This document shows, one piece after another, positions 1 to 6,431 of a DNA stretch of 13,085 bases. The stretch's first letter is position 1. Every line of letters begins with the position of its first letter. The notes beneath the pieces were generated by a model. That model made no database searches and was not told the DNA's origin. It was given only the letters and a program-made list of their open reading frames with translations. Both the position numbers and the translations under genes were made by a program. The DNA is from Candidatus Rokuibacteriota bacterium (lineage in GTDB: Bacteria; Methylomirabilota; Methylomirabilia; Rokubacteriales; CSP1-6), in assembly GCA_003221595.1 (NCBI GenBank), contig QHSM01000337.1:1-13085 (forward strand), in the 5' to 3' direction.

Positions 1-1
1 C

Positions 2-601
2 CTGCACGGGACCGGGCGCGAGACGTTCGAGGCGGTGAAGATGCTCCGGAGCGCGAACGCCTCGCGCATCTCGCCGGCGAACGGCGCCGAGTATCCGCGC
101 GGGCCCTTCGGCGAGGCGCTGCGGCAGATCGCCCAGCTCATCAAGGCCAATGTCGGCCTCGAGGTCGCGTTCGCCGACATGCCGGGCTGGGACACCCACG
201 TCGCGCAGGGCGCCGAGCGCGGCCAGCTGGCGCTCCGGTTCCGTGAGTTCGGGGGTGCGCTCGCCGCCTTCGCCCGGGACCTGGGCGACAAGATGGCCGA
301 CGTCGTGGTGATCACCATGTCGGAGTTCGGCCGGACCGTCGCCGAGAACGGCAATCGCGGCACCGATCACGGTCACGCCACCGCCATGCTGGTTCTCGGC
401 GGCGGCGTGCGGGGCGGCCGCGCCTACGGACGCTGGCCCGGGCTCGCGCCGCAGCAGCTCTTCGAGGGTCGCGACCTCGCGGTCACCACCGACTTTCGCT
501 CGCTGTTCACCGAGGTCGCGACACGCCATCTCGGCGCCGCCGCCGCGCCGCTCTTCCCCGGCTTCACGGCCGCGCCGCCCCCGCTCGGACTCTTCGCCTG
601 A
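2..601 (+). CDS. DUF1501 family protein, C-terminal part (5' end outside window)
   Basis: The reading frame is open to the left edge, so this is the C-terminal ~199 residues of a longer protein; family members are usually about 400-450 residues. The first ATG inside the window (35) is probably internal. Recognisable DUF1501 features are DMPGWDTH, then VITMSEFGRT, NRGTDHGHATAML and VLGGGVRGG, and a tail in which a DFRSLF segment precedes the C-terminus. The family is related to the alkaline phosphatase/sulfatase fold; members are often exported by Tat and encoded beside DUF1800 proteins. The biochemical role is not established, and the signal peptide and any DUF1800 neighbour would lie outside this window. 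No truncation is implied beyond the window edge. The frame ends with TGA at 599-601. Family assignment is strong; function is unknown. Confidence 0.85.
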   Translation: MHGTGRETFEAVKMLRSANASRISPANGAEYPRGPFGEALRQIAQLIKANVGLEVAFADMPGWDTHVAQGAERGQLALRFREFGGALAAFARDLGDKMADVVVITMSEFGRTVAENGNRGTDHGHATAMLVLGGGVRGGRAYGRWPGLAPQQLFEGRDLAVTTDFRSLFTEVATRHLGAAAAPLFPGFTAAPPPLGLFA

Positions 602-611
602 GCCCGCGCAC

Positions 612-642
612 GGGCCGCCGCCGCTGCGGGCGGCGCGCGCCC
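612..642 (+). other. GC-rich hairpin between DUF1501 gene and crotonase
   Basis: A 7-bp stem (616-622 with 629-635, loop of 6) is continued by a 4-bp outer stem (612-615 with 639-642) across a 3-base bulge. It begins 10 bases after the DUF1501 stop. No T-run follows it, so it is not a typical intrinsic terminator; it could be a factor-dependent end, an RNA-stabilising structure, or simply a result of the high GC content. Confidence 0.25.
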
Positions 643-661
643 TGTGGTACCGTCCGCGCGC

Positions 662-1390
662 ATGAGCGACAACGTCACGCTCGCTCGCGACGGCGCGATC
701 GCGACCGTCACGCTGAACCGACCGGACCGGCGCAACTCGCTGAGCGATCCGATGCTCACCGACCTGGCCGCGGCCTTCGCGGAGCTGCGCGACGACGGGG
801 CGACGCGCGTGGTCATCGTCACGGGCGCGCCACCGGTGTTCTCGGCGGGGGCCGACGCCGGGCTCAAGTCGGGGATGTCGGCCGAGGAGCGCCGGGCGGC
901 GTTCGGCCAGCGCAAGAGCCAGTTCCGCCGGCTCTTCGAGCGCGCCAACACGCTGCTCGAGAGCCTGGAGCAGGCGACGATCGCCATGATCAACGGCCAC
1001 GCGGTGGGCGGCGGATGGGGGCTGACGCTCGCGTGCGACTTTCGCTGGGCCGCCGCGGAAGCGCAGCTGTGGATCCCCGAGGTCGACCTCGGCGTGCCGC
1101 TCGGGGTCGCGTCGACGACCCGCTTCGTGCGCCTCGTCGGGCCCGCCCGCGCGAAGGAGATCATCATGGAGTGCCGGCGGTATTCGGCCGCGGAGGCCCA
1201 GACGTGGGGTCTCGTGCACCGTGTCGTCCCCGGCGCGTCGCTCGCGAAGGAGGTGCGCGCGTACGCGGACGCGCTCGCCGCCAAGCCGTTCAAGGCCATG
1301 GCCGAGGTCAAGGCGCGGATCAACGCCATCGCGCGCACCGGGATCCCCGAGGTCAACGCGATGACGGAGGGATTCCTCGATCGTGGCTGA
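662..1390 (+). CDS. Enoyl-CoA hydratase/isomerase family protein (crotonase fold)
   Basis: A 242-residue crotonase superfamily enzyme, acting on an acyl-CoA in the cytoplasm. The start is taken as ATG 662, because MSDNVTLARDGAIATVTLNRP matches the usual family N-terminus; an in-frame GTG at 644 would add six residues. The oxyanion-hole regions are FSAGADAG (60-67) and HAVGGGWG (113-120). By alignment from memory to rat mitochondrial enoyl-CoA hydratase, Glu164 corresponds to Glu140 (in PEVDLG), but Glu144 corresponds to Gly120. Hydratases normally use both glutamates, whereas several isomerases and other crotonases keep only one, so the reaction may not be hydration. The 3' end overlaps the longest possible start of the CoA-transferase gene by 8 bases, implying co-transcription. 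No clear Shine-Dalgarno sequence is visible before 662. The family is certain; substrate and reaction are not. Confidence 0.88.
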   Translation: MSDNVTLARDGAIATVTLNRPDRRNSLSDPMLTDLAAAFAELRDDGATRVVIVTGAPPVFSAGADAGLKSGMSAEERRAAFGQRKSQFRRLFERANTLLESLEQATIAMINGHAVGGGWGLTLACDFRWAAAEAQLWIPEVDLGVPLGVASTTRFVRLVGPARAKEIIMECRRYSAAEAQTWGLVHRVVPGASLAKEVRAYADALAAKPFKAMAEVKARINAIARTGIPEVNAMTEGFLDRG

Positions 1391-2579
1391 GGGCGCGATG
1401 ATGCTGGACGGAATCCGCGTCCTCGATCTCTCGCGCGTGATCGCGGGTCCCTATTGCGCGACGCTCATGGCCGACCTGGGCGCCGACGTCGTGAAGGTAG
1501 AGCGGCCCGGCCGCGGCGACGACCTGCGTGCCTGGCGCGGCAGCGGGATGAGCGCGGCGTTCGCGGCGATCAACCGCGGTAAGCGCGGCATCGCGGTCGA
1601 TCTCCAGCAGCCCGAGGGCAGCCAGCTCGTCTTCGAGCTGGCCCGGCGCGCCGATGTCATCGTCGAGAACTTCCTCCCGGGCGTCGCCGACAAGCTCGGG
1701 CTCGGCTATGCCGCCGTGAGCGCCGTGAACCCGGCGGCGGTCTACGTCTCGGTGACGGGCTTCGGCCAGACCGGGCCACACGCGCGCCGGGCAGGCTACA
1801 ACACGATCGCCCAGGGCATGAGCGGCATCATGGCGCTGACCGGAATGCCCGGGCACCCGCCCACGAAGGTCGGCGGCTCCGTCGCCGACCTGGCGGCGGC
1901 CCTGCTCGCCTTCGGCGTCGCGAACGCCGCGCTCGCCCATCGGCTCCGCACGGGAGTCGGCCAGCACCTCGACGTGAGTCTGCTCGCGTCGACCCTCGCG
2001 CTGCTCCCGGACCCGGTCGCTCACTACTTCGATTCGGGTCAGCGGCCGCCCCGCGTCGGCAACCGGAATCCGTATCTCACGCCGGCCGAGGCGTTTCGCA
2101 CCAAGGACGGCTGGGTCCAGGTCGTCATCATGAACCCCGACCAGTACGCGCGCTTCAGCCGGGCGCTCGGCGACGAGTCGCTGGCGACCGATCCGAAGCT
2201 CGCGACCAACGACAGTCGGGTGGCGCATCACGACGAGTTCCGCGCGCGTGTCGAGCGGGCGCTCACCCGGGACACGACCGCCGCCTGGGTCGCGAGGTTC
2301 GAGGCCGAGCAGGTGGCGGCCGGCCCGATCTACGAGTTCGACGAGGTGTTCGAGGATCCTCAGGTGAAGCACCTCGGTCTGGTCGCCGAGGTCGAGCAGC
2401 CCGGCTACGGGCTCGCGCGCATGCTCGCCTTCCCGGTCAGGGCCTCGGCGACGCCGGGCGCGATCCGGCGCCCCGCCCCGTTGCTCGGCGAGCACACCGC
2501 CGAGGTGCTCGGCGAGCTCGGCCTGCCGAAAAGCGAGATCGATCGTCTCGCCGCCGCCGGGGTCGTGGCGCTGGCGTGA
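1383..2579 (+). CDS. CaiB/BaiF (family III) CoA-transferase
   Basis: A 398-residue cytoplasmic enzyme of the CaiB/BaiF family (formyl-CoA transferase, carnitine CoA-transferase, methylacyl-CoA racemase relatives), which moves CoA between carboxylic acids. The N-terminal GIRVLDLSRVIAGPYC, the ADLGADVVKVERPGRGDD segment, KRGIAVDL and DVIVENFLPG are all classical. The nucleophilic aspartate, Asp169 in O. formigenes formyl-CoA transferase, aligns with the Asp in GGSVADLAAA, which is residue 169 when counted from GTG 1383. Start choice is open: GTG 1383 has GGAGG at 1366-1370 but with a 12-base gap; ATG 1398 and ATG 1401 have GAGGG at 1389-1393 and also give the usual family N-terminus. The gene overlaps or directly follows the crotonase gene and ends 7 bases before the lipoprotein gene. 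The acyl donor and acceptor cannot be told from sequence. Confidence 0.92.
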   Translation: MAEGAMMLDGIRVLDLSRVIAGPYCATLMADLGADVVKVERPGRGDDLRAWRGSGMSAAFAAINRGKRGIAVDLQQPEGSQLVFELARRADVIVENFLPGVADKLGLGYAAVSAVNPAAVYVSVTGFGQTGPHARRAGYNTIAQGMSGIMALTGMPGHPPTKVGGSVADLAAALLAFGVANAALAHRLRTGVGQHLDVSLLASTLALLPDPVAHYFDSGQRPPRVGNRNPYLTPAEAFRTKDGWVQVVIMNPDQYARFSRALGDESLATDPKLATNDSRVAHHDEFRARVERALTRDTTAAWVARFEAEQVAAGPIYEFDEVFEDPQVKHLGLVAEVEQPGYGLARMLAFPVRASATPGAIRRPAPLLGEHTAEVLGELGLPKSEIDRLAAAGVVALA

Positions 2580-2586
2580 GAACGCC

Positions 2587-2919
2587 ATGCTCGTGACGCG
2601 CACGCTGCTCGTTGCGCTGGTGATCGCGCTCGCCCTGTCGGGGTGCGCCGGGCTCCAGGTCGGCCGCGAGTTTCCCTCGCCGGACACCGCCCAGATCAAG
2701 ACCGACGTGACGGACAAGGCGCGCCTCCTCACGCTGTTCGGCGAGCCCTACCAGGTCGGAATCGACAACGGCGACCAGACCTGGCGCTGGTTCTACGCGC
2801 AGCGGAGCGCTTCGGCCACCACCAGCAAGGACCTGTTGGTGCGCTTCAACGCCAACGGCACGGTCAAGTCGTACTCGTTCACGTCGAACTTCCCCGACGA
2901 CATGAAAAAGCTCCGGTAA
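2587..2919 (+). CDS. Small lipoprotein with BamE/SmpA-like domain
   Basis: A 110-residue predicted lipoprotein. The N-terminus has one basic residue, a hydrophobic stretch (about 7-17) and a lipobox LSGC with the lipidated cysteine at residue 20. The next residue is Ala, not Asp, which in the E. coli rule favours outer-membrane sorting. Residues from about 40 onward (DKARLLTLFGEPYQVG then DQTWRWFYAQR) resemble the SmpA/OmlA (BamE) pattern of a short helix, a G-x-P turn and an aromatic strand. BamE is an accessory lipoprotein of the outer-membrane protein assembly machine, but many lipoproteins share this small fold, so I do not name it bamE. It sits between metabolic genes, 7 bases after the CoA-transferase stop and 18 bases before the dehydrogenase start. 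The Shine-Dalgarno sequence is weak (GAGAA just upstream). Confidence 0.82.
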   Translation: MLVTRTLLVALVIALALSGCAGLQVGREFPSPDTAQIKTDVTDKARLLTLFGEPYQVGIDNGDQTWRWFYAQRSASATTSKDLLVRFNANGTVKSYSFTSNFPDDMKKLR

Positions 2920-2924
2920 CCGAC

Positions 2925-2931
2925 AAAGGAG
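2925..2931 (+). promoter_or_regulatory. Ribosome binding site of the dehydrogenase gene
   Basis: AAAGGAG lies 6 bases before GTG 2938. It supports the GTG as the true start; no ATG in the same frame lies closer. Confidence 0.7.
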
Positions 2932-2937
2932 ACAGCC

Positions 2938-3918
2938 GTGGCGACCAAGATCGTTCTCTCCCCGAAGCTCCCGGCCGCGCTCGTGGACATCGCGCGCTCG
3001 CTCCTGCCCGCCGAGTTCCAGCTCGAGGTCGCCGATCAGGGCACGCCGGAGTTCTCCGCCGCCATGAAGGACGCCGAGTACTTCGTGGGATTCGCGCGCG
3101 AGAGCCTGGGCGGAGACTTCTATCGTGGCGCGCCCAAGCTGAAGCTCATCCAGCTCATCAGCGCGGGCTACGACCGCCTCGACGTCGGGGCGGCGCGCCG
3201 GGCGGGGGTGCCGGTCGCCAACAACGGCGGGTCCAATTCGGTCGCGGTCGCCGAGCACACCTTGATGCTCATGCTGGCCGTCTCCAAGAAGCTCGCCTGG
3301 CATCACCACAACGTCATCACCGGCAAGTGGCGGGTCGGCGATTTCTCGCAGACGCGGATGTACGAGCTCGCGGGCAAGACGCTGGGCATCGTCGGACTCG
3401 GGACCATCGGCAAGAAGGTCGCGGCGCGCGCCCAGGCGTTCGACATGCACGTGCAGTACTACGACGTGGTCCGGCTGACGGAGGACGCCGAGGATGCGCT
3501 GAGGGTTCGCTTCGTCCTCTTCCCCGAGCTCCTGCGAACCTCGGACATCGTCAGCCTGCACGTGCCCCTCAGCGACGCGACCCGCGGCCTGATGGGAAAG
3601 CGCGAGTTCGAGACGATGAAGCGCAGCGCGATCCTGATCAACACGTGCCGCGGTCCCGTGGTGGACGAAGCCGCCCTGCAGGTCGCGCTGGCGTCGGGTC
3701 AGATCGCCGCCGCTGGCCTCGACGTCATGGTGGAGGAGCCGCCGGCCGCGAATCACCCGCTCTTCGCCCTCGAGAACATCACGATCACGCCGCACACGGC
3801 GGGGCCGACGTGGGAGAACTGGACGAAGGCCTTTCGCAACGCGTTCGACAACGTCCAGCGCGTGGCGGCGGGGCGAAAGCCCCTCTGGGTCATTCCGGAG
3901 CTCCGGGACCTTCCCTAG
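2938..3918 (+). CDS. D-2-hydroxyacid dehydrogenase (NAD(P)-dependent, PGDH/glyoxylate reductase type)
   Basis: A 326-residue cytoplasmic oxidoreductase of the D-isomer-specific 2-hydroxyacid dehydrogenase family, interconverting a 2-keto acid and a D-2-hydroxy acid. The Rossmann nucleotide-binding motif is GLGTIG at 153-158. The catalytic triad is complete: Arg238 in NTCRGPVVDE, Glu267 in DVMVEEPP and His286 in TPHTAG. GGSNSVAVAEHTLMLML (about 98-114) is the typical segment before the cofactor domain. The start is GTG 2938 with a strong ribosome binding site. It lies 18 bases after the lipoprotein gene in the same direction, and is probably the last gene of that transcription unit. Its TAG stop overlaps, in opposite orientation, the stop of the acyltransferase gene (3915-3918). 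The substrate is unknown; annotation as phosphoglycerate dehydrogenase would be too specific. Confidence 0.92.
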   Translation: MATKIVLSPKLPAALVDIARSLLPAEFQLEVADQGTPEFSAAMKDAEYFVGFARESLGGDFYRGAPKLKLIQLISAGYDRLDVGAARRAGVPVANNGGSNSVAVAEHTLMLMLAVSKKLAWHHHNVITGKWRVGDFSQTRMYELAGKTLGIVGLGTIGKKVAARAQAFDMHVQYYDVVRLTEDAEDALRVRFVLFPELLRTSDIVSLHVPLSDATRGLMGKREFETMKRSAILINTCRGPVVDEAALQVALASGQIAAAGLDVMVEEPPAANHPLFALENITITPHTAGPTWENWTKAFRNAFDNVQRVAAGRKPLWVIPELRDLP

Positions 3919-5312
3919 CGCGGCGCCTCCGGGGCCGGGCGCTCCGGCCCCGCCAGCACCGGCGCCGGCACCAGGCGCGTCAGCGACTCGAGCTCCTCGA
4001 GGAGCACCGTCCGCCGCTCGGCCAGCCGACGCCGAAGGTCACGATCGAGGACGAGCCGGAGGAAGCCGAGCGTGTCGCGGCCCACGCGCCGGACGCGGTC
4101 ACGCCACGCGATCGCGAAGAATCCGCCGGGCGCCAGGAGGGCGACGAAGAGCCCCAGGAGCCACGGCCCGCCGAGCCGCCACACGAGGTATCCCTCCGCC
4201 AGCCAGCAGACGGGATAGAGGATGACGGACGTGATGATCTTGTAGGTCGCCTCCTCGTCCGGCGCGGGCCTGAGCCGACCCACCACGAGCGCCGCCAGGC
4301 GATAGGGAAGGAAGTGACTCGCGATTCCGCAGGCCGCCAGCGGCAGTGCCAGCAGGAGCGACGCGCCCTCGTGGAGCACGTACCGCGTCACGGGGCCCGC
4401 CTCGTACCGTCGGATGAGCACGCGATCGGAGAGTCCGGCCAGTCCGAGGTCACCGAGGTAGCGCTCGACCTCGGCCCGAAAGCGCAGGACGCGCCGCGGC
4501 TCGCGCTCGCGGAGATGCCGGTACGCGCGCATCGCCCCGCGCATCCACTCGGCCCGCGCCGCGGCATCACGGGCTCCCGCCGGCGCGTCGGCCCGGGCGA
4601 TCGATTCGAGGGCGGTCACGAGACGATGGGTCTCGCGGTCCTCCGACTCGACGATTTCTCGGCGGAGCGCCGCCGACAGCCGCTCGGTGAGGCGTTGCGC
4701 CGCGCCCTCGGGATCGGTGGCGTGCAGCGCGACCAGGTCGTCCGTCAGGAGCGGCGCGCCGACCTGAAGGAACGCGCGGCCTGCGCGAAACGTTCCAGGC
4801 TCGTGGTAGACCAGGCCGACCGGCACCAGGGCCACGCCGAGCCGCCCGCCGGCCCCTGCCTCGGCCTCCAGCAGCATCCGCGCCGCTCCGGACCGGAGCG
4901 GCATCAGCGCCGGCTCCGGCTGGCTGACGCCCTCGGGGAAGATGAGAACCGCGCCGCCCGCGCCGAGGTGAGCGGTCGCCGCGGCGAACATCGTCCGATT
5001 TCGACCGGGATCCGCGTTGCCGTCCTGGCGACGATGGACCGGAAGAGCGCCGAGCAGCCGCAGGAACGGGCCGATGACCGGATGGCGGAACAGGGGTGCC
5101 TTGGCGAGCGCGACCATCCGGCGCGGGATGAGCGCGAGCAGGAGCATCGGATCGACCAGGGCGTTCTGATGGTTGGCGGCGACGATCAGCGGCCCCGATT
5201 CCGGAATGTGCTCGAGGCCGACGACGTCGATGCGCCGGTAGAAGAGCGCCAGCACCCAGCGCACGAGCGCCCGGACCAGGCCGTACCCCATCCCCACCGA
5301 ATGGATATTCAC
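3915..5312 (-). CDS. PlsC-type 1-acyl-glycerol-phosphate acyltransferase family protein with C-terminal membrane domain
   Basis: A 465-residue protein whose first ~190 residues form a PlsC acyltransferase domain, which transfers an acyl chain to a glycerophospholipid precursor at the membrane. The catalytic motif I is NHQNALVD (His48, Asp54), motif III is FPEGVSQPE (from about 125) and motif IV is VALVPVGLVY (about 160-169). Residues about 200-310 are charged and helical. Hydrophobic stretches follow at about 316-336, 361-379 and 383-403, then a basic, helical C-terminal tail. Simple PlsC proteins are only about 230-260 residues, so the C-terminal half is an extra module. The start is GTG 5312 or ATG 5291; the latter has a purine/G-rich stretch just upstream. 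The gene is transcribed divergently from the importer operon and convergently with the dehydrogenase gene. Lysophospholipid versus glycerol-3-phosphate as acceptor cannot be decided. Confidence 0.87.
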   Translation of the reverse strand: MNIHSVGMGYGLVRALVRWVLALFYRRIDVVGLEHIPESGPLIVAANHQNALVDPMLLLALIPRRMVALAKAPLFRHPVIGPFLRLLGALPVHRRQDGNADPGRNRTMFAAATAHLGAGGAVLIFPEGVSQPEPALMPLRSGAARMLLEAEAGAGGRLGVALVPVGLVYHEPGTFRAGRAFLQVGAPLLTDDLVALHATDPEGAAQRLTERLSAALRREIVESEDRETHRLVTALESIARADAPAGARDAAARAEWMRGAMRAYRHLREREPRRVLRFRAEVERYLGDLGLAGLSDRVLIRRYEAGPVTRYVLHEGASLLLALPLAACGIASHFLPYRLAALVVGRLRPAPDEEATYKIITSVILYPVCWLAEGYLVWRLGGPWLLGLFVALLAPGGFFAIAWRDRVRRVGRDTLGFLRLVLDRDLRRRLAERRTVLLEELESLTRLVPAPVLAGPERPAPEAPR

Positions 5313-5338
5313 TCAGCGGCCGTTGACGCGCCAGGACA

Positions 5339-5366
5339 TTGACACCCCAGCAAAATCGGGCATAAT
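5339..5366 (+). promoter_or_regulatory. Predicted sigma70-type promoter of the ABC importer operon
   Basis: The -35 box TTGACA (5339-5344) matches the consensus exactly. A 16-base spacer precedes CATAAT (5361-5366), which differs from TATAAT at one base. Transcription would begin near 5373, giving a leader of roughly 114 bases before the first permease. The surrounding sequence is visibly richer in A and T than the flanking genes. No experimental data. Confidence 0.65.
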
Positions 5367-5391
5367 CCCTACACTTTTCAGTCGGTCGAGC

Positions 5392-5436
5392 CTCTTCCGT
5401 TCCGGAACAACGGGTATGCAGCCCGGAGCGGAAGGG
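5392..5436 (+). promoter_or_regulatory. Stem-loop in predicted leader RNA of the importer operon
   Basis: Bases 5392-5405 pair with 5423-5436 over 14 positions, including two G-U pairs, closing a 17-base loop (5406-5422). TTTT follows four bases later (5441-5444). The left arm also contains CTCTTC (5392-5397), which could instead pair with GAAGAG (5445-5450). Within the left arm and loop, GTTCCGGAAC (5399-5408) is a perfect 10-base palindrome and could be a protein-binding site instead. Whether it acts as an attenuator, an operator or an RNA stabiliser cannot be told. Confidence 0.4.
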
Positions 5437-5490
5437 CGACTTTTGAAGAGCGTCATTGACGATCAGGACGTGAGGGTCAGAACGCGATGA
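5416..5490 (+). CDS. Possible 24-codon leader peptide upstream of the first permease
   Basis: ATG 5416 lies in the loop of the leader stem-loop and opens a frame of 24 codons, ending at TGA 5488-5490. That stop overlaps the permease start as ATGA (5487-5490), the arrangement typical of translational coupling. The peptide would be short and polar, beginning MQPGAEGR, with no run of one amino acid that would suggest a classic attenuator. There is no good Shine-Dalgarno sequence before ATG 5416. In GC-rich DNA an open frame of this length arises easily by chance, so I treat this as a weak candidate. Confidence 0.25.
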   Translation: MQPGAEGRLLKSVIDDQDVRVRTR

Positions 5491-6407
5491 AGAGATTCAT
5501 CATCAAACGGCTCGGGCTGGCGATCGTCACGCTCTTTCTCCTGTCGCTGACGATCTTCCTGTTGATGCGCGTCACCGGCGATCCCGCCGTGCTCCTCGCC
5601 GAGCCCGGCGCCAGCCAGGCGGACCTCGACGCGATCCGAGCGCAGTTCGGCCTCGACAAGCCGCTCTGGGTCCAGTACGCAAGCTTCATCACGCATCTCG
5701 TCCGCGGAGACTTCGGCCAGTCGTTCTACTACCGCACGGACGTCTTCGAGCTCTACCTGTCGCGGCTGCCCGCCTCGCTTCTGCTGGCCTCAGCCGCCAT
5801 GACCTTCTCGCTCATCATCGGCATTCCAACCGGGATCATCGCCGCGGTGCGCGTCAATCAATGGTGGGACAGCGCGGGGAAGATCTTCGCGCTGCTCGGG
5901 CTCTCGATGCCGTCGTTCTGGGTCGGGCTGATCATGATCCTCTTCTTCTCCGTCTACCTCGGCTGGCTCCCGTCGTCTGGATCTGGAACCGTGCTCCACC
6001 TCGTGATGCCGTCCATCGCGCTCGGCTGGGTCTTCGCGGCGGCGCACATGCGTCTCACGCGCTCGTCGATGCTCGAGGTGCTCGGCTCCGAGTACGTGAA
6101 ACTGGCCCGACTCAAGGGGCTGCCGGAAGCGCTCGTCATCTCCAAGCACGCCCTCAAGAACGCGCTGATCCCGGTGCTCACGCTGGCCGGGATCAACCTG
6201 GTGATCATGGTCAACGTGGCGATCGTCGTGGAGACCGTCTTCGCCTGGCCGGGCGTCGGCCGCCTGCTCTACGAGGGGATCGCCTTCCGCGACTTCCCGG
6301 TCGTCCAGGCGACGGTGCTGCTCGGTGGCGTGATGATCGTCGTCGTCAATCTCGTGGTGGACATCCTGTACGCCGTCATCGACCCGAGGATCAGATATGA
6401 GACCTAG
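5487..6407 (+). CDS. ABC transporter permease, peptide/nickel type (DppB/OppB family)
   Basis: A 306-residue inner-membrane permease. The N-terminus (KRFIIKRLGLAIVTLFLLSL) is the usual first transmembrane segment of the DppB family, followed by MRVTGDPAVLL and the periplasmic LDAIRAQFGLDKPLWVQY segment. Further hydrophobic segments lie at about 96-121, 132-160, 170-187, 227-251 and 275-299. The cytoplasmic EAA loop that docks on the ATPases is around 201-230 (EYVKLARLKGLPEAL...). ETVFAWPGVGRLLYEG (249-264) is also characteristic. The start ATG 5487 has GAGGG at 5472-5476, 10 bases upstream. It is the first full-length gene of the importer operon; no binding-protein gene precedes it, as one often does. 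The substrate (di- or oligopeptide, nickel, opine, sugar oligomer) cannot be read from a permease. Confidence 0.93.
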   Translation: MKRFIIKRLGLAIVTLFLLSLTIFLLMRVTGDPAVLLAEPGASQADLDAIRAQFGLDKPLWVQYASFITHLVRGDFGQSFYYRTDVFELYLSRLPASLLLASAAMTFSLIIGIPTGIIAAVRVNQWWDSAGKIFALLGLSMPSFWVGLIMILFFSVYLGWLPSSGSGTVLHLVMPSIALGWVFAAAHMRLTRSSMLEVLGSEYVKLARLKGLPEALVISKHALKNALIPVLTLAGINLVIMVNVAIVVETVFAWPGVGRLLYEGIAFRDFPVVQATVLLGGVMIVVVNLVVDILYAVIDPRIRYET

Positions 6408-6431
6408 CGCTTCTCGCGAGGAGAGCTACCG

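Noticed and set aside
2..601. Possible truncated DUF1501 pseudogene.
   Set aside because: The frame is open to the window edge and keeps the conserved C-terminal motifs, so the missing N-terminus is explained by the edge.
612..642. Intrinsic terminator after the DUF1501 gene.
   Set aside because: The hairpin is strong but lacks any T-run; it is kept only as a low-confidence structure.
1971..1988. The CoA-transferase has Ala in DVSLLAS, where many relatives have Asp or Glu, which at first looked like a lost catalytic residue.
   Set aside because: The nucleophilic aspartate of the family lies earlier, in the GD-type motif; here it is the Asp of GGSVADLAAA and is present. The Ala site is not the nucleophile.
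2643..5342. Plus-strand open frame of about 900 codons running over the lipoprotein, dehydrogenase and acyltransferase genes.
   Set aside because: It crosses three well-supported genes in other frames, has low-complexity Arg/Pro/Gly-rich composition and no domain, so it is a by-product of high GC.
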